DNA of 64,000 nt, taken from Streptomyces globosus. Lineage in GTDB: Bacteria > Actinomycetota > Actinomycetes > Streptomycetales > Streptomycetaceae. This document shows positions 44,133-53,252 of this stretch, piece after piece (positions within the stretch are counted from its first letter, which is position 1; every line of letters starts with the position of its first letter). The notes beneath the pieces are model-generated. The model was not told the DNA's origin. It saw only the letters and a list, made by a program, of their open reading frames with translations, and searched no databases. Location: NCBI RefSeq assembly GCF_003325375.1, contig NZ_CP030862.1, forward strand, positions 5,089,501 through 5,153,500, written 5' to 3'. A program made the translations under genes and the position numbers.

Positions 44133-47087
44133 TCAGCGGTTCAGCGCGCGGAGCGCCTTACCGACGAGTAGCGCGCGGTCTGCCGGTTCGCGGACGTGCT
44201 CCAGGCCGAATCCGAGCAGGACGGTGTCACGCGTGGTGACCGAGGCGTACGAGCGGAACAGCTCGCCGGAGCGCGCCCAGTCGCCGGGAACTTCGGCGCT
44301 TCCCACAGGGGCCCCGGCCGCCGTCCAGCTCCCCAGGGAGTCCTCGAACCCCTCGGTGGTCTGGTCCACTCCCCCGACGGAGAGGCGGACGTCGTCCGCG
44401 AACACGCCGCGGCCGCCCTCGCTCGCGTCCGCGATGTACGAGAGCGACACCTCGACGGTCCGGCCCGCGTACGCGCCGAGGTCGAAGGAGGCCTGCTTCC
44501 AGCCGTCGGACGATCCGGTGAGGCTGTGCCACGCACCGCTGCTCCCCTGCGCGGTGCAGCCGCTGCCCTCCAAGGTGAGGTAGCGCCGCAGGAAGGGGTG
44601 CGCGTTCACGAAGAAGCCGGCCCCGCAGTCCGTCGGCACCTGGCTGCGGGTCAGGCCGCCCGCCTCGGGCAGCGTGGTCCAGTCGTCGCCGCCGGCCGTG
44701 CGCGCCTCCAGGACGGCGTGGTCGTAGCCCCGCTCGGTGTGCCAGTTCAGGGCGGCCTTGAGCTGCGGCGCGTCCGCGGCGGACACCGCCGTGAGGTCGA
44801 TGGTGCGGGTCAGCCGCCGCCAGTCCCCGTCGGCGTGGGTCGCCGCGGCCATGCCGGTTCCGGAGTGGGGGGCGTACGGGTTCACGACGCCGGCGTACCC
44901 GCCCGCCTGCGCGCTGCGGAACTGCGGGAACCGGTCCGCGGGCAGGCTCTCGGAGGTGACGGTGAAGGCGCCGGGCGCGTCCAGCGGGTTGCCCTCGGCG
45001 CCGCCGAGCCCGCCGCGGGCCCCGGCGAGGCCCCCCGAGCCGGCGAAGCCGGTGGCCCCGCGGACGCTGCTGCGGCTGTAGGCGCCGAGCCAGTACTGGC
45101 CGAAGTCGTCGGTGAGGGCGGGCCCGACCCGGGCGTCGCCGCCGGCCGACTCGCCGGCCTCGATCAGCTTTCCGCCCTCGTTGAGGTACGAGCGCAGCGC
45201 GAGCTGGGTGTCGCCGCCGGGGGCGACGGCGCCGGTGTAGTGGACGGCGGTGCGGAAGTGGGCGAGGACGCCGAGGCGGTGCGGGGCGCCCTGGACGGCC
45301 GTGTCCCAGACGGCGGCCGCCCGGCCGTTGGCGCGGAGCGCGTCGGCGTAGCCGCGGGCGTGCCGGGCGGGGGCGCCCTCCTCGGCGATCACGAGGGCGT
45401 CGGCGCGGGGCCGCTCGGCGACCGTGTACGTGAAGCGGTCGCTGGAGACACGGCGGCCGTCCCGGTCTCGGCCGGTGAACCAGACCTCGACGCGGTCGCC
45501 GGGGCGGGCGCCGCGGACCGCGCCCCGGTACTCGTCGAACCAGTTGTTGTCCTCGCCGCCGTAGACGGAGCCGCCCTTCCAGGGCTTCACACCGCGGTCG
45601 TGGGCGCGGCCGCCGTTGACGCGCCAGTGCAGCCGCTTGTCGCCGAGCGCCTTGCGGGCGGTGACGGCGACCGGCTGGTCGCGGCCGTCGGCCGCGTAGG
45701 AGGTGGTGAAGGGCTCGAGGGTGAAGTCGGCGGCGGTCAGGCCCACGGGGGACACCGGCCGGTCGGGGCGTGCGGCGCTCTCGCCGACGGCCAGCGCGAA
45801 GGGGACGTTCTTGGCGAACTCGGCCTGGATCAGCTTCTCGTCGTCGGGGAAGTTGAAGCCGGAGCGGCAGTCCTCGGGCTTCCACCGGTCGTTCGGGTCG
45901 GCCGCGGAGGCCGTCCGGCAGGTGGTCATCTCCGGGGTGAACATCATGATGCCGTTGACGTTCGCGGCGTGGCCGTCGGCCTCGCCGTTGGTGGTGTACA
46001 GCTCGGAGGACAGCTGCGGGCGGTAGCCGGGGACCGCCGGGTTCTCGGGGGTTCCGGCGAGCACCCGGTAGGCGGTGTCGTCGGGGGTGGGCGTGGCGAC
46101 CTGCCAGCCGACGCCATAGAGGATGAGCTCGGCGGCGGAGTGGTAGTTGACGGCGTACTCGAAGCCGATCCGCTTCTGGAACCGGTCGAGGGCGGCGGTC
46201 TCGGGCTCGGAGGCCGCGGAGGGGCCGCGGTAGGTCTCGTTCGCGGGGTGGGGCGATGATCCCTCGTCGTCGTAGCCCCACTTGTAGGCGAAGTTCCTGT
46301 TCAGGTCGACGCCGTCGCCGCTGGTGATCCTGCCGTCGCCGTTGTTGTCGCGGAGGTTCTTGCGCCAGAGCCGGTTGGCCTCGGAGGCGTGGGTGTGGTC
46401 GTAGCCGTCGGGGTTGGCGGACAGCAGGAACCACAGCTCGGTGGAGTCCACCAGCTTCGTGATCCGGGGGTCCTTGCCGTAGGCGTCCAGCGTGTGGTGC
46501 ATCAGGCGCCGCGTCATCTCGGGCGTGATCCACTCGCGGGCGTGCTGGTTGGACATGTACAGCACGGAGGGCTTCGCGCCGTCGCGGGTGGTGCGGGCGT
46601 TCTTCGTGACCTTCAGCGCGAGGATGTCCCGGCCCTGGACGGTCTTGCCGATGGAGACGGCCTTGGCGAGGCGGGGGTGCTCCCGCGCGGTCCGCAGGAC
46701 CTCCTCCTTCAGGCCGCCCTTGCCGCTGTACGGGCGGAAGACGCCGTCGCCGGGGGCCTGCGCGCGGGCGGAGGCCCCCACCGTGCGCTCGGCGAGGGCC
46801 ACGCCGCGGGCGGCGAGCCCGCGGGCCTGGCCCTCGGTGAGGAACAGCTCCACGCGGGCGGTGCCGGTCTCCGGGGCTCGCTCGGAGAGCTCGTGCCCGT
46901 CCTGGCCTGCGGCGAGGACGAGCGGGACCTGCTCCTTGGTGATGTCGGCGTCGTAGACCCGGACCTCCTCGGCGCCGGGTGCGGCGTCCGCTGCGGGGCC
47001 GGCGTGGGCCGCGGCCGGGAGGGCGGCCGCGGTGGTTGCTAAGAGGAGTGAGCTGGCGGCGAGGATCAGTCCCGCGCGGTGCCTCAT
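44133..47087 (-). CDS. Secreted M14 zinc carboxypeptidase with long C-terminal region
   Basis: A 984-residue exported peptidase. The N-terminus has a Sec signal (hydrophobic about 5-28). Residues about 100-440 form the M14 domain: NQHAREWITPE supplies the first zinc His and Glu, NYHSA the third ligand, and FTPEMTT the catalytic Glu region. DLNRNFAYKWGYDDEGSS and YRGPSAASEPE are family signatures. The remaining 540 residues look like beta-sandwich and jelly-roll modules, including an immune-inhibitor-A-like end with DVRLSVGGVD and an N-terminal glutamine-amidotransferase-like region. Start at ATG 47087 (MRHRAG). Likely role is scavenging amino acids from extracellular peptides. Confidence 0.9.
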   Translation of the reverse strand: MRHRAGLILAASSLLLATTAAALPAAAHAGPAADAAPGAEEVRVYDADITKEQVPLVLAAGQDGHELSERAPETGTARVELFLTEGQARGLAARGVALAERTVGASARAQAPGDGVFRPYSGKGGLKEEVLRTAREHPRLAKAVSIGKTVQGRDILALKVTKNARTTRDGAKPSVLYMSNQHAREWITPEMTRRLMHHTLDAYGKDPRITKLVDSTELWFLLSANPDGYDHTHASEANRLWRKNLRDNNGDGRITSGDGVDLNRNFAYKWGYDDEGSSPHPANETYRGPSAASEPETAALDRFQKRIGFEYAVNYHSAAELILYGVGWQVATPTPDDTAYRVLAGTPENPAVPGYRPQLSSELYTTNGEADGHAANVNGIMMFTPEMTTCRTASAADPNDRWKPEDCRSGFNFPDDEKLIQAEFAKNVPFALAVGESAARPDRPVSPVGLTAADFTLEPFTTSYAADGRDQPVAVTARKALGDKRLHWRVNGGRAHDRGVKPWKGGSVYGGEDNNWFDEYRGAVRGARPGDRVEVWFTGRDRDGRRVSSDRFTYTVAERPRADALVIAEEGAPARHARGYADALRANGRAAAVWDTAVQGAPHRLGVLAHFRTAVHYTGAVAPGGDTQLALRSYLNEGGKLIEAGESAGGDARVGPALTDDFGQYWLGAYSRSSVRGATGFAGSGGLAGARGGLGGAEGNPLDAPGAFTVTSESLPADRFPQFRSAQAGGYAGVVNPYAPHSGTGMAAATHADGDWRRLTRTIDLTAVSAADAPQLKAALNWHTERGYDHAVLEARTAGGDDWTTLPEAGGLTRSQVPTDCGAGFFVNAHPFLRRYLTLEGSGCTAQGSSGAWHSLTGSSDGWKQASFDLGAYAGRTVEVSLSYIADASEGGRGVFADDVRLSVGGVDQTTEGFEDSLGSWTAAGAPVGSAEVPGDWARSGELFRSYASVTTRDTVLLGFGLEHVREPADRALLVGKALRALNR

Positions 47088-47185
47088 GTGCCCCCCTGGG
47101 CGTCGACTGCCACGAAAGCGTTCGGACGACAGGCTCACGAGGCCTCGTGTCCATGTCAATGGGGCGTTGCGGGAACGAGCCGCCG

Positions 47186-47238
47186 CGCACCGGGGGCCCG
47201 TACGCGGCGCGCTGTGCGGCGTACGGGCCCCCGGTGCG
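47186..47238. terminator. Strong hairpin after whiA
   Basis: A perfect 20-bp stem (CGCACCGGGGGCCCGTACGC and complement) with a 13-base loop lies 18 bases past the whiA stop, upstream of the carboxypeptidase promoter region. Confidence 0.85.
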
Positions 47239-47256
47239 TGGTGCGGTGCCGGCCGG

Positions 47257-48246
47257 TCAGCCGGCCAGGTTGTCGGCCAGCTCCTCGCTGAGGTTCGACT
47301 CGGTGCCCGGGATGCCGAGGTCCTGGGCCCGCTTGTCGGCCATCGCCAGCAGGCGGCGGATGCGGCCGGCGACGGCGTCCTTGGTCAGCGGCGGGTCGGC
47401 GAGGGCGCCCAGCTCCTCCAGGGAGGCCTGCTTGTGCTCCATGCGCAGCCGGCCCGCGGCGGCCAGGTGCTCGGGCACCTCCTCGCCGAGGATCTCCAGG
47501 GCGCGCTGGACGCGGGCCCCGGCGGCGACGGCGGCGCGCGCCGAGCGGCGCAGGTTCGCGTCGTCGAAGTTGGCCAGCCGGTTCGCGGTGGCGCGGACCT
47601 CGCGGCGCATCCGCCGCTCCTCCCAGGCCAGCACGGACTCGTGGGCGCCGAGCCGGGTCAGCAGCGCGCCGATGGCGTCGCCGTCGCGGACGACGACGCG
47701 GTCGACGCCGCGGACCTCCCGGGCCTTCGCGGCGATGGAGAGCCGCCGGGCGGCGCCCACCAGGGCCAGGGCTGCCTCGGGGCCGGGGCAGGTGACCTCC
47801 AGCGAGGATGACCGGCCCGGCTCGGTCAGCGAGCCGTGGGCCAGGAAGGCGCCGCGCCAGGCCGCCTCGGCGTCGCAGGTGGCCCCGGAGACCACCTGCG
47901 GGGGCAGGCCCCGGATGGGGCGGCCGCGGCCGTCGACCAGTCCGGTCTGGCGGGCCAGCTGGTCGCCTCCGGCCACGACGCGGACCACGTAGCGGCTGCC
48001 GCGGCGCAGGCCGCCCGGCGCCATGACGACGAGGTCCGAGGAGTGGCCGAAAATCTCCAGGATGTCCTTGCGGAGCCGCCGCGCGGCGATCCCGGTGTCG
48101 AGTTCCGCCTCGATGACGATCCGGCCGCTCACCAGGTGCAGGCCGCCGGCGAACCGAAGAATCGCCGAGACCTCCGCCTTCCTGCAGCAGGTCCGGGTGA
48201 CGGGGAGCCGGGAGATCTCATCCTTCACCGCTGGCGTCATCGCCAT
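47257..48246 (-). CDS. whiA: Sporulation transcription factor WhiA
   Basis: A 329-residue regulator with an N-terminal LAGLIDADG-homing-endonuclease-like fold that lost nuclease function (CRKAEVSAILRFAGGLHL; RGAFLAHGSLTEP) and a C-terminal HTH (LEELGALADPPLTKDAVAGRIRRLL). With WhiB it drives septation genes during Streptomyces sporulation, and it is conserved across Gram-positive bacteria. ATG 48246 gives the length I recall for S. coelicolor WhiA (329); ATG 48240 overlaps the yvcK stop as ATGA. It ends the uvrC-rapZ-yvcK-whiA string. Confidence 0.95.
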   Translation of the reverse strand: MAMTPAVKDEISRLPVTRTCCRKAEVSAILRFAGGLHLVSGRIVIEAELDTGIAARRLRKDILEIFGHSSDLVVMAPGGLRRGSRYVVRVVAGGDQLARQTGLVDGRGRPIRGLPPQVVSGATCDAEAAWRGAFLAHGSLTEPGRSSSLEVTCPGPEAALALVGAARRLSIAAKAREVRGVDRVVVRDGDAIGALLTRLGAHESVLAWEERRMRREVRATANRLANFDDANLRRSARAAVAAGARVQRALEILGEEVPEHLAAAGRLRMEHKQASLEELGALADPPLTKDAVAGRIRRLLAMADKRAQDLGIPGTESNLSEELADNLAG

Positions 48247-49307
48247 GGGCCGATCCTTCCATGCATCCGAAAAATACGGTCGTACGCGGCTGCGAGCAGC
48301 TCCGGGTCGTGCTTGGGGGAGCCGTCTTCCCTGGCCACCGGCGCCAGCTCGACCGCGGCGCCGAAGCGCTGCGCGGCATCGGCGAGGGACTCACGGTCGG
48401 GCACGGCGGCCTGGTCGGCCAGCACCACGTCCAGGGCGAGTTTAGGGGCGTGTCGGGCCAAAACCTCCAAATGACGCTGCGGAGAGAACCCCTCTGTTTC
48501 GCCGGGCTGCGGGGCCAGGTTGAGCGACAGCACGCGCCGGGCCTTGGTCTCCATGAGCGCGTCGAGAAGTTCCGGCACCAGCAGGTGCGGGATGACGGAC
48601 GAGAACCAGGACCCGGGGCCGAGCACCACCCAGTCGGCGTCCAGGACCGCGGCCACGGCCTCCGGCACGGCGGGCGGGTCGGACGGCACGAGGTGCACGG
48701 ACAGCACCTCGCCGGGGGTGGTGGCGACGGTGGCCTGCCCCCGGACGGTGTCCACGTCCGCCGGGCGGGCCGGGTCGTGGCCCCGTACGAGCGCCTGGAG
48801 CTCCAGCGGCACCGCCGACATTGGCAGCACCCGGCCGTGCGCGCCGAGCAGCCTGCCGACGAGGTCCAGGGCCTGGACGGGGTCGCCGAGCTGCTCCCAC
48901 AGGGCCACGATCAGCAGGTTGCCCACCGCGTGCTCGTGCAGGGCGCCGGCCGACTGGAAGCGGTGCTGGATGACGCGGGCCCAGGTCTGGCCCCAGTCGT
49001 CGTCCCCGCAGAGGGCGGCCAGCGCCTTGCGCAGGTCGCCCGGGGGGAGGACGCCGAGCTCCTCGCGGAGCCGCCCGCTGGACCCGCCGTCGTCGGCGAC
49101 GGTGACGACCGCGGTCAGCTCGCCGGTGATCCGGCGCAGGGCGGCCAGCGACGCCGACAGGCCCATGCCGCCGCCGAGCGCGACGACCTTGGGTGCGGCG
49201 CCCTTGGCGGCTGCGCCGCGGCGCGGCGCGGTGCGGACCGCGCCGTCCTCGCCCCGCCCCGGGGTGAGGCGGCGCAGGCGGCGCAGCCGCAGGGTGCGTC
49301 CGGTCAC
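48237..49307 (-). CDS. yvcK: YvcK/CofD-like protein (gluconeogenesis factor family)
   Basis: A 356-residue cytosolic protein with a Rossmann-type phosphate loop ALGGGMGLSASLAALR and the DDGGSSGRLR motif, both diagnostic of YvcK. In Bacillus and mycobacteria YvcK binds UDP-sugars and supports cell wall growth on gluconeogenic carbon. A basic extension (TGRTLRLRRLRRLTPGRG) precedes the domain. The GTG at 49307 overlaps the rapZ stop (GTGA), and its end overlaps whiA by 10 bases. Confidence 0.93.
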   Translation of the reverse strand: MTGRTLRLRRLRRLTPGRGEDGAVRTAPRRGAAAKGAAPKVVALGGGMGLSASLAALRRITGELTAVVTVADDGGSSGRLREELGVLPPGDLRKALAALCGDDDWGQTWARVIQHRFQSAGALHEHAVGNLLIVALWEQLGDPVQALDLVGRLLGAHGRVLPMSAVPLELQALVRGHDPARPADVDTVRGQATVATTPGEVLSVHLVPSDPPAVPEAVAAVLDADWVVLGPGSWFSSVIPHLLVPELLDALMETKARRVLSLNLAPQPGETEGFSPQRHLEVLARHAPKLALDVVLADQAAVPDRESLADAAQRFGAAVELAPVAREDGSPKHDPELLAAAYDRIFRMHGRIGPWR

Positions 49308-50257
49308 TCGCGCCCCATGTCCCGGTGGACCACGACGGTCTCGACTCCCTCGGAGGCGAGGCGGGCGGCGAGCTTCTCGGAGACGGCGACGCTGCGGTGC
49401 TTGCCGCCGGTGCAGCCGACGGCGATGGTGACGTACCGCTTGCCCTCGCGGCGGTAGCCGGCGGCGATGAGCTGGAGCAGCTCCGTGTAGCGGTCGAGGA
49501 ACTCCTTGGCGCCGGGCTGGCTGAAGACGTAGCCCGAGACCTCCGGGTTCAGGCCGGTGAACGGCCGGAGCTCGGGCACCCAGTGCGGGTTGGGGATGAA
49601 GCGGCAGTCCACGACGAGGTCGGCGTCGACGGGGAGGCCGTACTTGTAGCCGAAGGACATGACGGTGGCGCGCAGCTCGGGCTCCTCCTCGCCCGCGAAC
49701 TGGGCGTCCATCTTCGCGCGCAGCTCGTGCACGTTCAGGCTGGAGGTGTCGATGACCAGGTCGGCGTCGCCGCGCAGCTCGCGCAGCAGGTCGCGCTCGG
49801 CTGCGATGCCGTCGGTGATGCGGCCCTCGCCCTGGAGCGGGTGGGGGCGGCGGACGGACTCGAAGCGGCGCACCAGCGCGTCGTCGGAGGACTCCAGGAA
49901 GACGATGCGCCGGGTGACGCCGCGCAGCTCCAGGTCGGCGAGGGACTCGCGCAGGGCGTCGAAGAACTGGCGGCCGCGGACGTCGACGACGACGGCGATC
50001 CGCGCCACGTTGCCCTGCGAGCGGGCGCCGAGCTCCACCATGGTGGGGATCAGCGCCGGCGGGAGGTTGTCCACGACGAACCAGCCGAGGTCCTCCAGGC
50101 ACTTGGCCGCCGTGCTGCGGCCGGCTCCGGACATCCCGGAGATGATCACCAGCTCGGGGATGGCGGCCTCGGCGCTCTCGCCGGGCTCCAGTGTCGTGCC
50201 CGTACTCACCTGTGCTCCGTTTTCTCGGTCGTACTCGGTCTCGTGCTGCTCGGTCAT
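49304..50257 (-). CDS. rapZ: RapZ family nucleotide-binding protein
   Basis: A 317-residue protein. The N-terminal P-loop is GMSGAGRST (about 41-49) with Arg where Walker A usually has Lys, a form I recall as normal in actinobacteria. DTSSLNVHEL and the C-terminal RapZ block YRREGKRYVTIAVGCTGGKHRS are present. In E. coli RapZ is an RNA-binding adaptor for GlmZ and senses glucosamine-6-phosphate; that role is not shown in Streptomyces. Its ATG overlaps the uvrC stop as ATGA. Confidence 0.93.
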   Translation of the reverse strand: MTEQHETEYDRENGAQVSTGTTLEPGESAEAAIPELVIISGMSGAGRSTAAKCLEDLGWFVVDNLPPALIPTMVELGARSQGNVARIAVVVDVRGRQFFDALRESLADLELRGVTRRIVFLESSDDALVRRFESVRRPHPLQGEGRITDGIAAERDLLRELRGDADLVIDTSSLNVHELRAKMDAQFAGEEEPELRATVMSFGYKYGLPVDADLVVDCRFIPNPHWVPELRPFTGLNPEVSGYVFSQPGAKEFLDRYTELLQLIAAGYRREGKRYVTIAVGCTGGKHRSVAVSEKLAARLASEGVETVVVHRDMGRE

Positions 50258-52299
50258 CGGTCGGTCCCCCGTTCGGACGAGGTTCCCGCGGGTGCGGGGG
50301 TCTCCTCCTCCATGATCTCCCCTGTCGCCGTGTTGACGGCAGGGGCGGCGGGGACTGCCCGGGCGAGGGCAGCGGCCACCGTCTCGGCCGTCTTGCGCCC
50401 TATGCCCGGGACCTCGCAGATCTGGTCGATTGTCGCCTGTCTCAGCTTCTTCACCGAACCGAAGTGCTTGACGAGGGCCTGCTTGCGGGTCTCGCCGAGG
50501 CCGGGCACCTCGTCGAGCGGGCCGGCCTTGAGCCGCCTGCCGCGCTTGCTGCGCTGGTACTGGATGGCGAACCGGTGCGCCTCGTCGCGGACGCGCTGGA
50601 GCAGGTAGAGGCCCTCGCTGGTGCGGGGCAGCACGACGGGGTCGTCCTCGCCGGGCAGCCACACCTCCTCCAGGCGCTTGGCCAGGCCGCACACGGCGAC
50701 GTCGTCGATGCCGAGCTCGTCCAGGGCCCGCTGGGCGGCGGCGACCTGCGGCCGGCCGCCGTCGACGACGACGAGCTGCGGGGGGTAGGCGAAGCGCCTG
50801 GGCCGCCCGTCGTCCTGCGCCTGCCCGGCGCCCCCGGCCGCGTCGGCCGCGTCGGCGCCGTCGGCTGCGCCGTCCCCGGGGGACCACTCGCCGGTCTTCA
50901 GCTTCTCCTGGAGGTAGCGGCGGAAGCGCCGGGAGACCACCTCGTGCATGGAGCGGACGTCGTCCTGCCCGGCGAAGGTCTTGATCTGGAAGCGCCGGTA
51001 CTCGCCCTTGCGGGCCAGGCCGTCCTCGAAGACGACCATGGAGGCCACGACGTCGTCGCCCTGGAGGTGGGAGATGTCGAAGCACTCGATGCGCAGCGGC
51101 GCGCTGTCGAGGCCGAGGGCCTCGGCGATCTCCTCCAGGGCGCGGGAGCGGGTCGTCAGGTCGGCGGCGCGCCTGGTCTTGTGCAGGGCGAGGGCCTGCT
51201 GCGCGTTGCGGTGGACGGTCTCCATGAGGGCCTTCTTGTCACCGCGCTGCGGGATGCGCAGGCTGACCTGCGAGCCGCGCCGGCCGGCGAGCCACTGGCC
51301 GAGGGCGGGCGCGTCCTCGGGCAGGGCCGGGACCAGGACCTCCTTGGGCACGGCCTCGCCGGCCTCCTCCCCGTACAGCTGCTGCAGGGCGTGCTCGACG
51401 AGCCCGGCGGTGTCGACGGCCTCGACCTTGTCGGTGACCCAGCCGCGCTGGCCGCGGACCCGGCCGCCGCGGACGTGGAAGATCTGCACGGCCGCCTCGA
51501 GCTCGTCCTCGGCGACCGCGACGAGGTCGGCGTCGGTGGCGTCGGCGAGGACGACGGCGTTCTTCTCCATGGCGCGGCGCAGCGCCCCTATGTCGTCGCG
51601 CAGCCGGGCGGCCTTCTCGTACTCCATCTCCTCGGCGGCCTCGTGCATCTGCGCTTCGAGGCGGGAGAGGTAGGTGCCGGTGCGGCCGGCCATGAAGTCG
51701 CAGAATTCCTCGGCGAGTTCACGGTGCTCCTCGGGGGTGACGCGGCCGACGCAGGGGGCGGAGCACTTGCCGATGTAGCCGAGGAGGCAGGGCCGGCCGA
51801 TCTGCGCGGAGCGCTTGAACACCCCGGCGGAGCAGGTGCGGACGGGGAAGGCGCGCAGCATCAGGTCGACGGTCTCGCGGATCGCCCAGGCGTGCGCGTA
51901 GGGGCCGAAGTAGCGGACGCCCTTCTTCTTGGGGCCGCGCATGACCTGGACGCGCGGGTACTCCTCGTTCATGGTGACGGCGAGGGAGGGGTAGCTCTTG
52001 TCGTCCCGGTACTTGACGTTGAACCGGGGGTCGTACTCCTTGATCCAGGAGTACTCCAGCTGGAGGGCCTCCACTTCGGTGGACACGACGGTCCACTCGA
52101 CGGAGGCGGCCGTGGTGACCATGGTGGCCGTGCGCGGGTGGAGTCCGGCGATGTCCTGGAAGTAGTTCGCCAGGCGCTGGCGCAGGCTCTTGGCCTTCCC
52201 GACGTAGATCACCCGGCGGTGCTCGTCGCGGAAGCGGTAGACCCCCGGCGAGTCGGGGACCTGGCCCGGCTGGGGGCGGTAGCTGGAAGGGTCGGCCAT
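50254..52299 (-). CDS. uvrC: Excinuclease ABC subunit C
   Basis: A 681-residue nuclease subunit of nucleotide excision repair. The GIY-YIG domain (about 12-95) makes the 3' cut (PGVYRFRDEHRRVIYVGKA). The Cys-rich/UVR region follows (LEAQMHEAAEEMEYEKAARLRDDI), then the RNase H-like domain for the 5' cut (FDISHLQGDDVVASMVVFEDG) and tandem helix-hairpin-helix motifs (VPGLGETRKQALVKHFG). ATG 52299 is chosen because TAGGGT sits seven bases before it; an in-frame ATG/GTG at 52329 is rejected. It heads the coupled operon to whiA. Confidence 0.95.
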   Translation of the reverse strand: MADPSSYRPQPGQVPDSPGVYRFRDEHRRVIYVGKAKSLRQRLANYFQDIAGLHPRTATMVTTAASVEWTVVSTEVEALQLEYSWIKEYDPRFNVKYRDDKSYPSLAVTMNEEYPRVQVMRGPKKKGVRYFGPYAHAWAIRETVDLMLRAFPVRTCSAGVFKRSAQIGRPCLLGYIGKCSAPCVGRVTPEEHRELAEEFCDFMAGRTGTYLSRLEAQMHEAAEEMEYEKAARLRDDIGALRRAMEKNAVVLADATDADLVAVAEDELEAAVQIFHVRGGRVRGQRGWVTDKVEAVDTAGLVEHALQQLYGEEAGEAVPKEVLVPALPEDAPALGQWLAGRRGSQVSLRIPQRGDKKALMETVHRNAQQALALHKTRRAADLTTRSRALEEIAEALGLDSAPLRIECFDISHLQGDDVVASMVVFEDGLARKGEYRRFQIKTFAGQDDVRSMHEVVSRRFRRYLQEKLKTGEWSPGDGAADGADAADAAGGAGQAQDDGRPRRFAYPPQLVVVDGGRPQVAAAQRALDELGIDDVAVCGLAKRLEEVWLPGEDDPVVLPRTSEGLYLLQRVRDEAHRFAIQYQRSKRGRRLKAGPLDEVPGLGETRKQALVKHFGSVKKLRQATIDQICEVPGIGRKTAETVAAALARAVPAAPAVNTATGEIMEEETPAPAGTSSERGTDR

Positions 52300-52306
52300 G
52301 CCGCCC

Positions 52307-52312
52307 ACCCTA
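52307..52312 (-). promoter_or_regulatory. Leaderless -10 box of uvrC (TAGGGT)
   Basis: TAGGGT on the minus strand ends seven bases before the uvrC ATG. It would drive the uvrC-rapZ-yvcK-whiA transcript. Confidence 0.55.
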
Positions 52313-52389
52313 CTGTCGCGGACCGACATCCCGGCCCCTGCTGCCCGGCCGCCCGGCGGGGCGTGCCGCCGGGGCGGCGGAGAGCTGCT

Positions 52390-52437
52390 GCGCGGCGTGC
52401 CGCCGGCGGGCCGGAGCCGGCCGGCGGCCCGCCGCGC
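52390..52437. terminator. Hairpin after the anchored secreted protein gene
   Basis: An outer 8-bp stem (GCGCGGCG/CGCCGCGC) continues through CGCCGG/CCGGCG to a CCGG-AG-CCGG tip. It lies eight bases past the stop of the leftward gene. Confidence 0.7.
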
Positions 52438-52444
52438 AGGGCGG

Positions 52445-53248
52445 TCAGCCCGTACGCCGCCTCAGGCGCCGGCGGCGTGCCGCGAGCACCCCGAGGGCGG
52501 CGGCGAGGGCCGCTGCGGCGGCCCCGGCGGCTGCCGCAGGCGTCCCGCCGGGAGGGGCGGAGGCGGCCTCGGAGTAGCCGCCGGCCCGGCCGTCCCGGGC
52601 GTACGCGGACCCGGGCAGCTTGTCCCCGTACGCGGCGGCGACGCGCGCCCGGTAGGCGGCCAGGCCGGTGCCCCGCTCCCCCACCGCGCGGACGGCGTCC
52701 TCGTCGAGCGGCAGCACCCGCCCGCCGCCGGCGACGTACCAGGCGTCGATCTGCGGCTCGCGGAAGACGGTGCCACCGGGCATCCGCTCCGCCCCGAGCC
52801 GGGCGTAGCGGAACTCGTCGTCGCCGTCGGCGATGTTGACCACCTCCCAGCCGCCTGCGGTCCGCGCGGTCCACACCGCGGCCTGCCGGCCGTCGGCGGC
52901 GACGGCCCGGCCGGCGAGGAACTCCAGGCGGGACACCGGCGCGCCGGGCCGGCCGGCGACGAAGTCGGGCGAGAGGTGGCGCACTTCGACGGGCTCACCC
53001 TCGATCCGGGGGTGCCCGGCGGCCGCGGCGGCGCCGGGGCCGCCCTCGCGGGCGAAGAACCGGGCGAGGACCGCCAGGGTGTCGGGCGCGGCGGCGGCCC
53101 GGGCGGCGGCGGCCCGGTCGTCGGCTGCGGCGGTGGGCGGCTGCGGGGCGGGGGCAGAGGCAGGGGCGGGTGCGGCCGCGGCCTGCGGCGCGAGGCCGAG
53201 GAGGGCGGTCGCGGCGAGGACCGCTGCGGCGGCGGTGCGCTTCGTCAC
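52445..53248 (-). CDS. Secreted, C-terminally membrane-anchored protein of unknown function
   Basis: A 267-residue protein with a Sec signal peptide (about 1-26), an Ala/Pro-rich spacer, a globular domain (about 55-215, including RLEFLAGRAVAADGRQAAVWTA and PQIDAWYVAGGGRVLPLDEDA), and a C-terminal hydrophobic helix ending in RRRRLRRR. This topology keeps the domain outside, tied to the membrane; there is no LPXTG-type sortase signal. It starts (GTG) four bases after the cysteine-protease gene, so the two form an operon and may act together. I know no family. Confidence 0.75.
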   Translation of the reverse strand: MTKRTAAAAVLAATALLGLAPQAAAAPAPASAPAPQPPTAAADDRAAAARAAAAPDTLAVLARFFAREGGPGAAAAAGHPRIEGEPVEVRHLSPDFVAGRPGAPVSRLEFLAGRAVAADGRQAAVWTARTAGGWEVVNIADGDDEFRYARLGAERMPGGTVFREPQIDAWYVAGGGRVLPLDEDAVRAVGERGTGLAAYRARVAAAYGDKLPGSAYARDGRAGGYSEAASAPPGGTPAAAAGAAAAALAAALGVLAARRRRLRRRTG

Positions 53249-53252
53249 GGCG

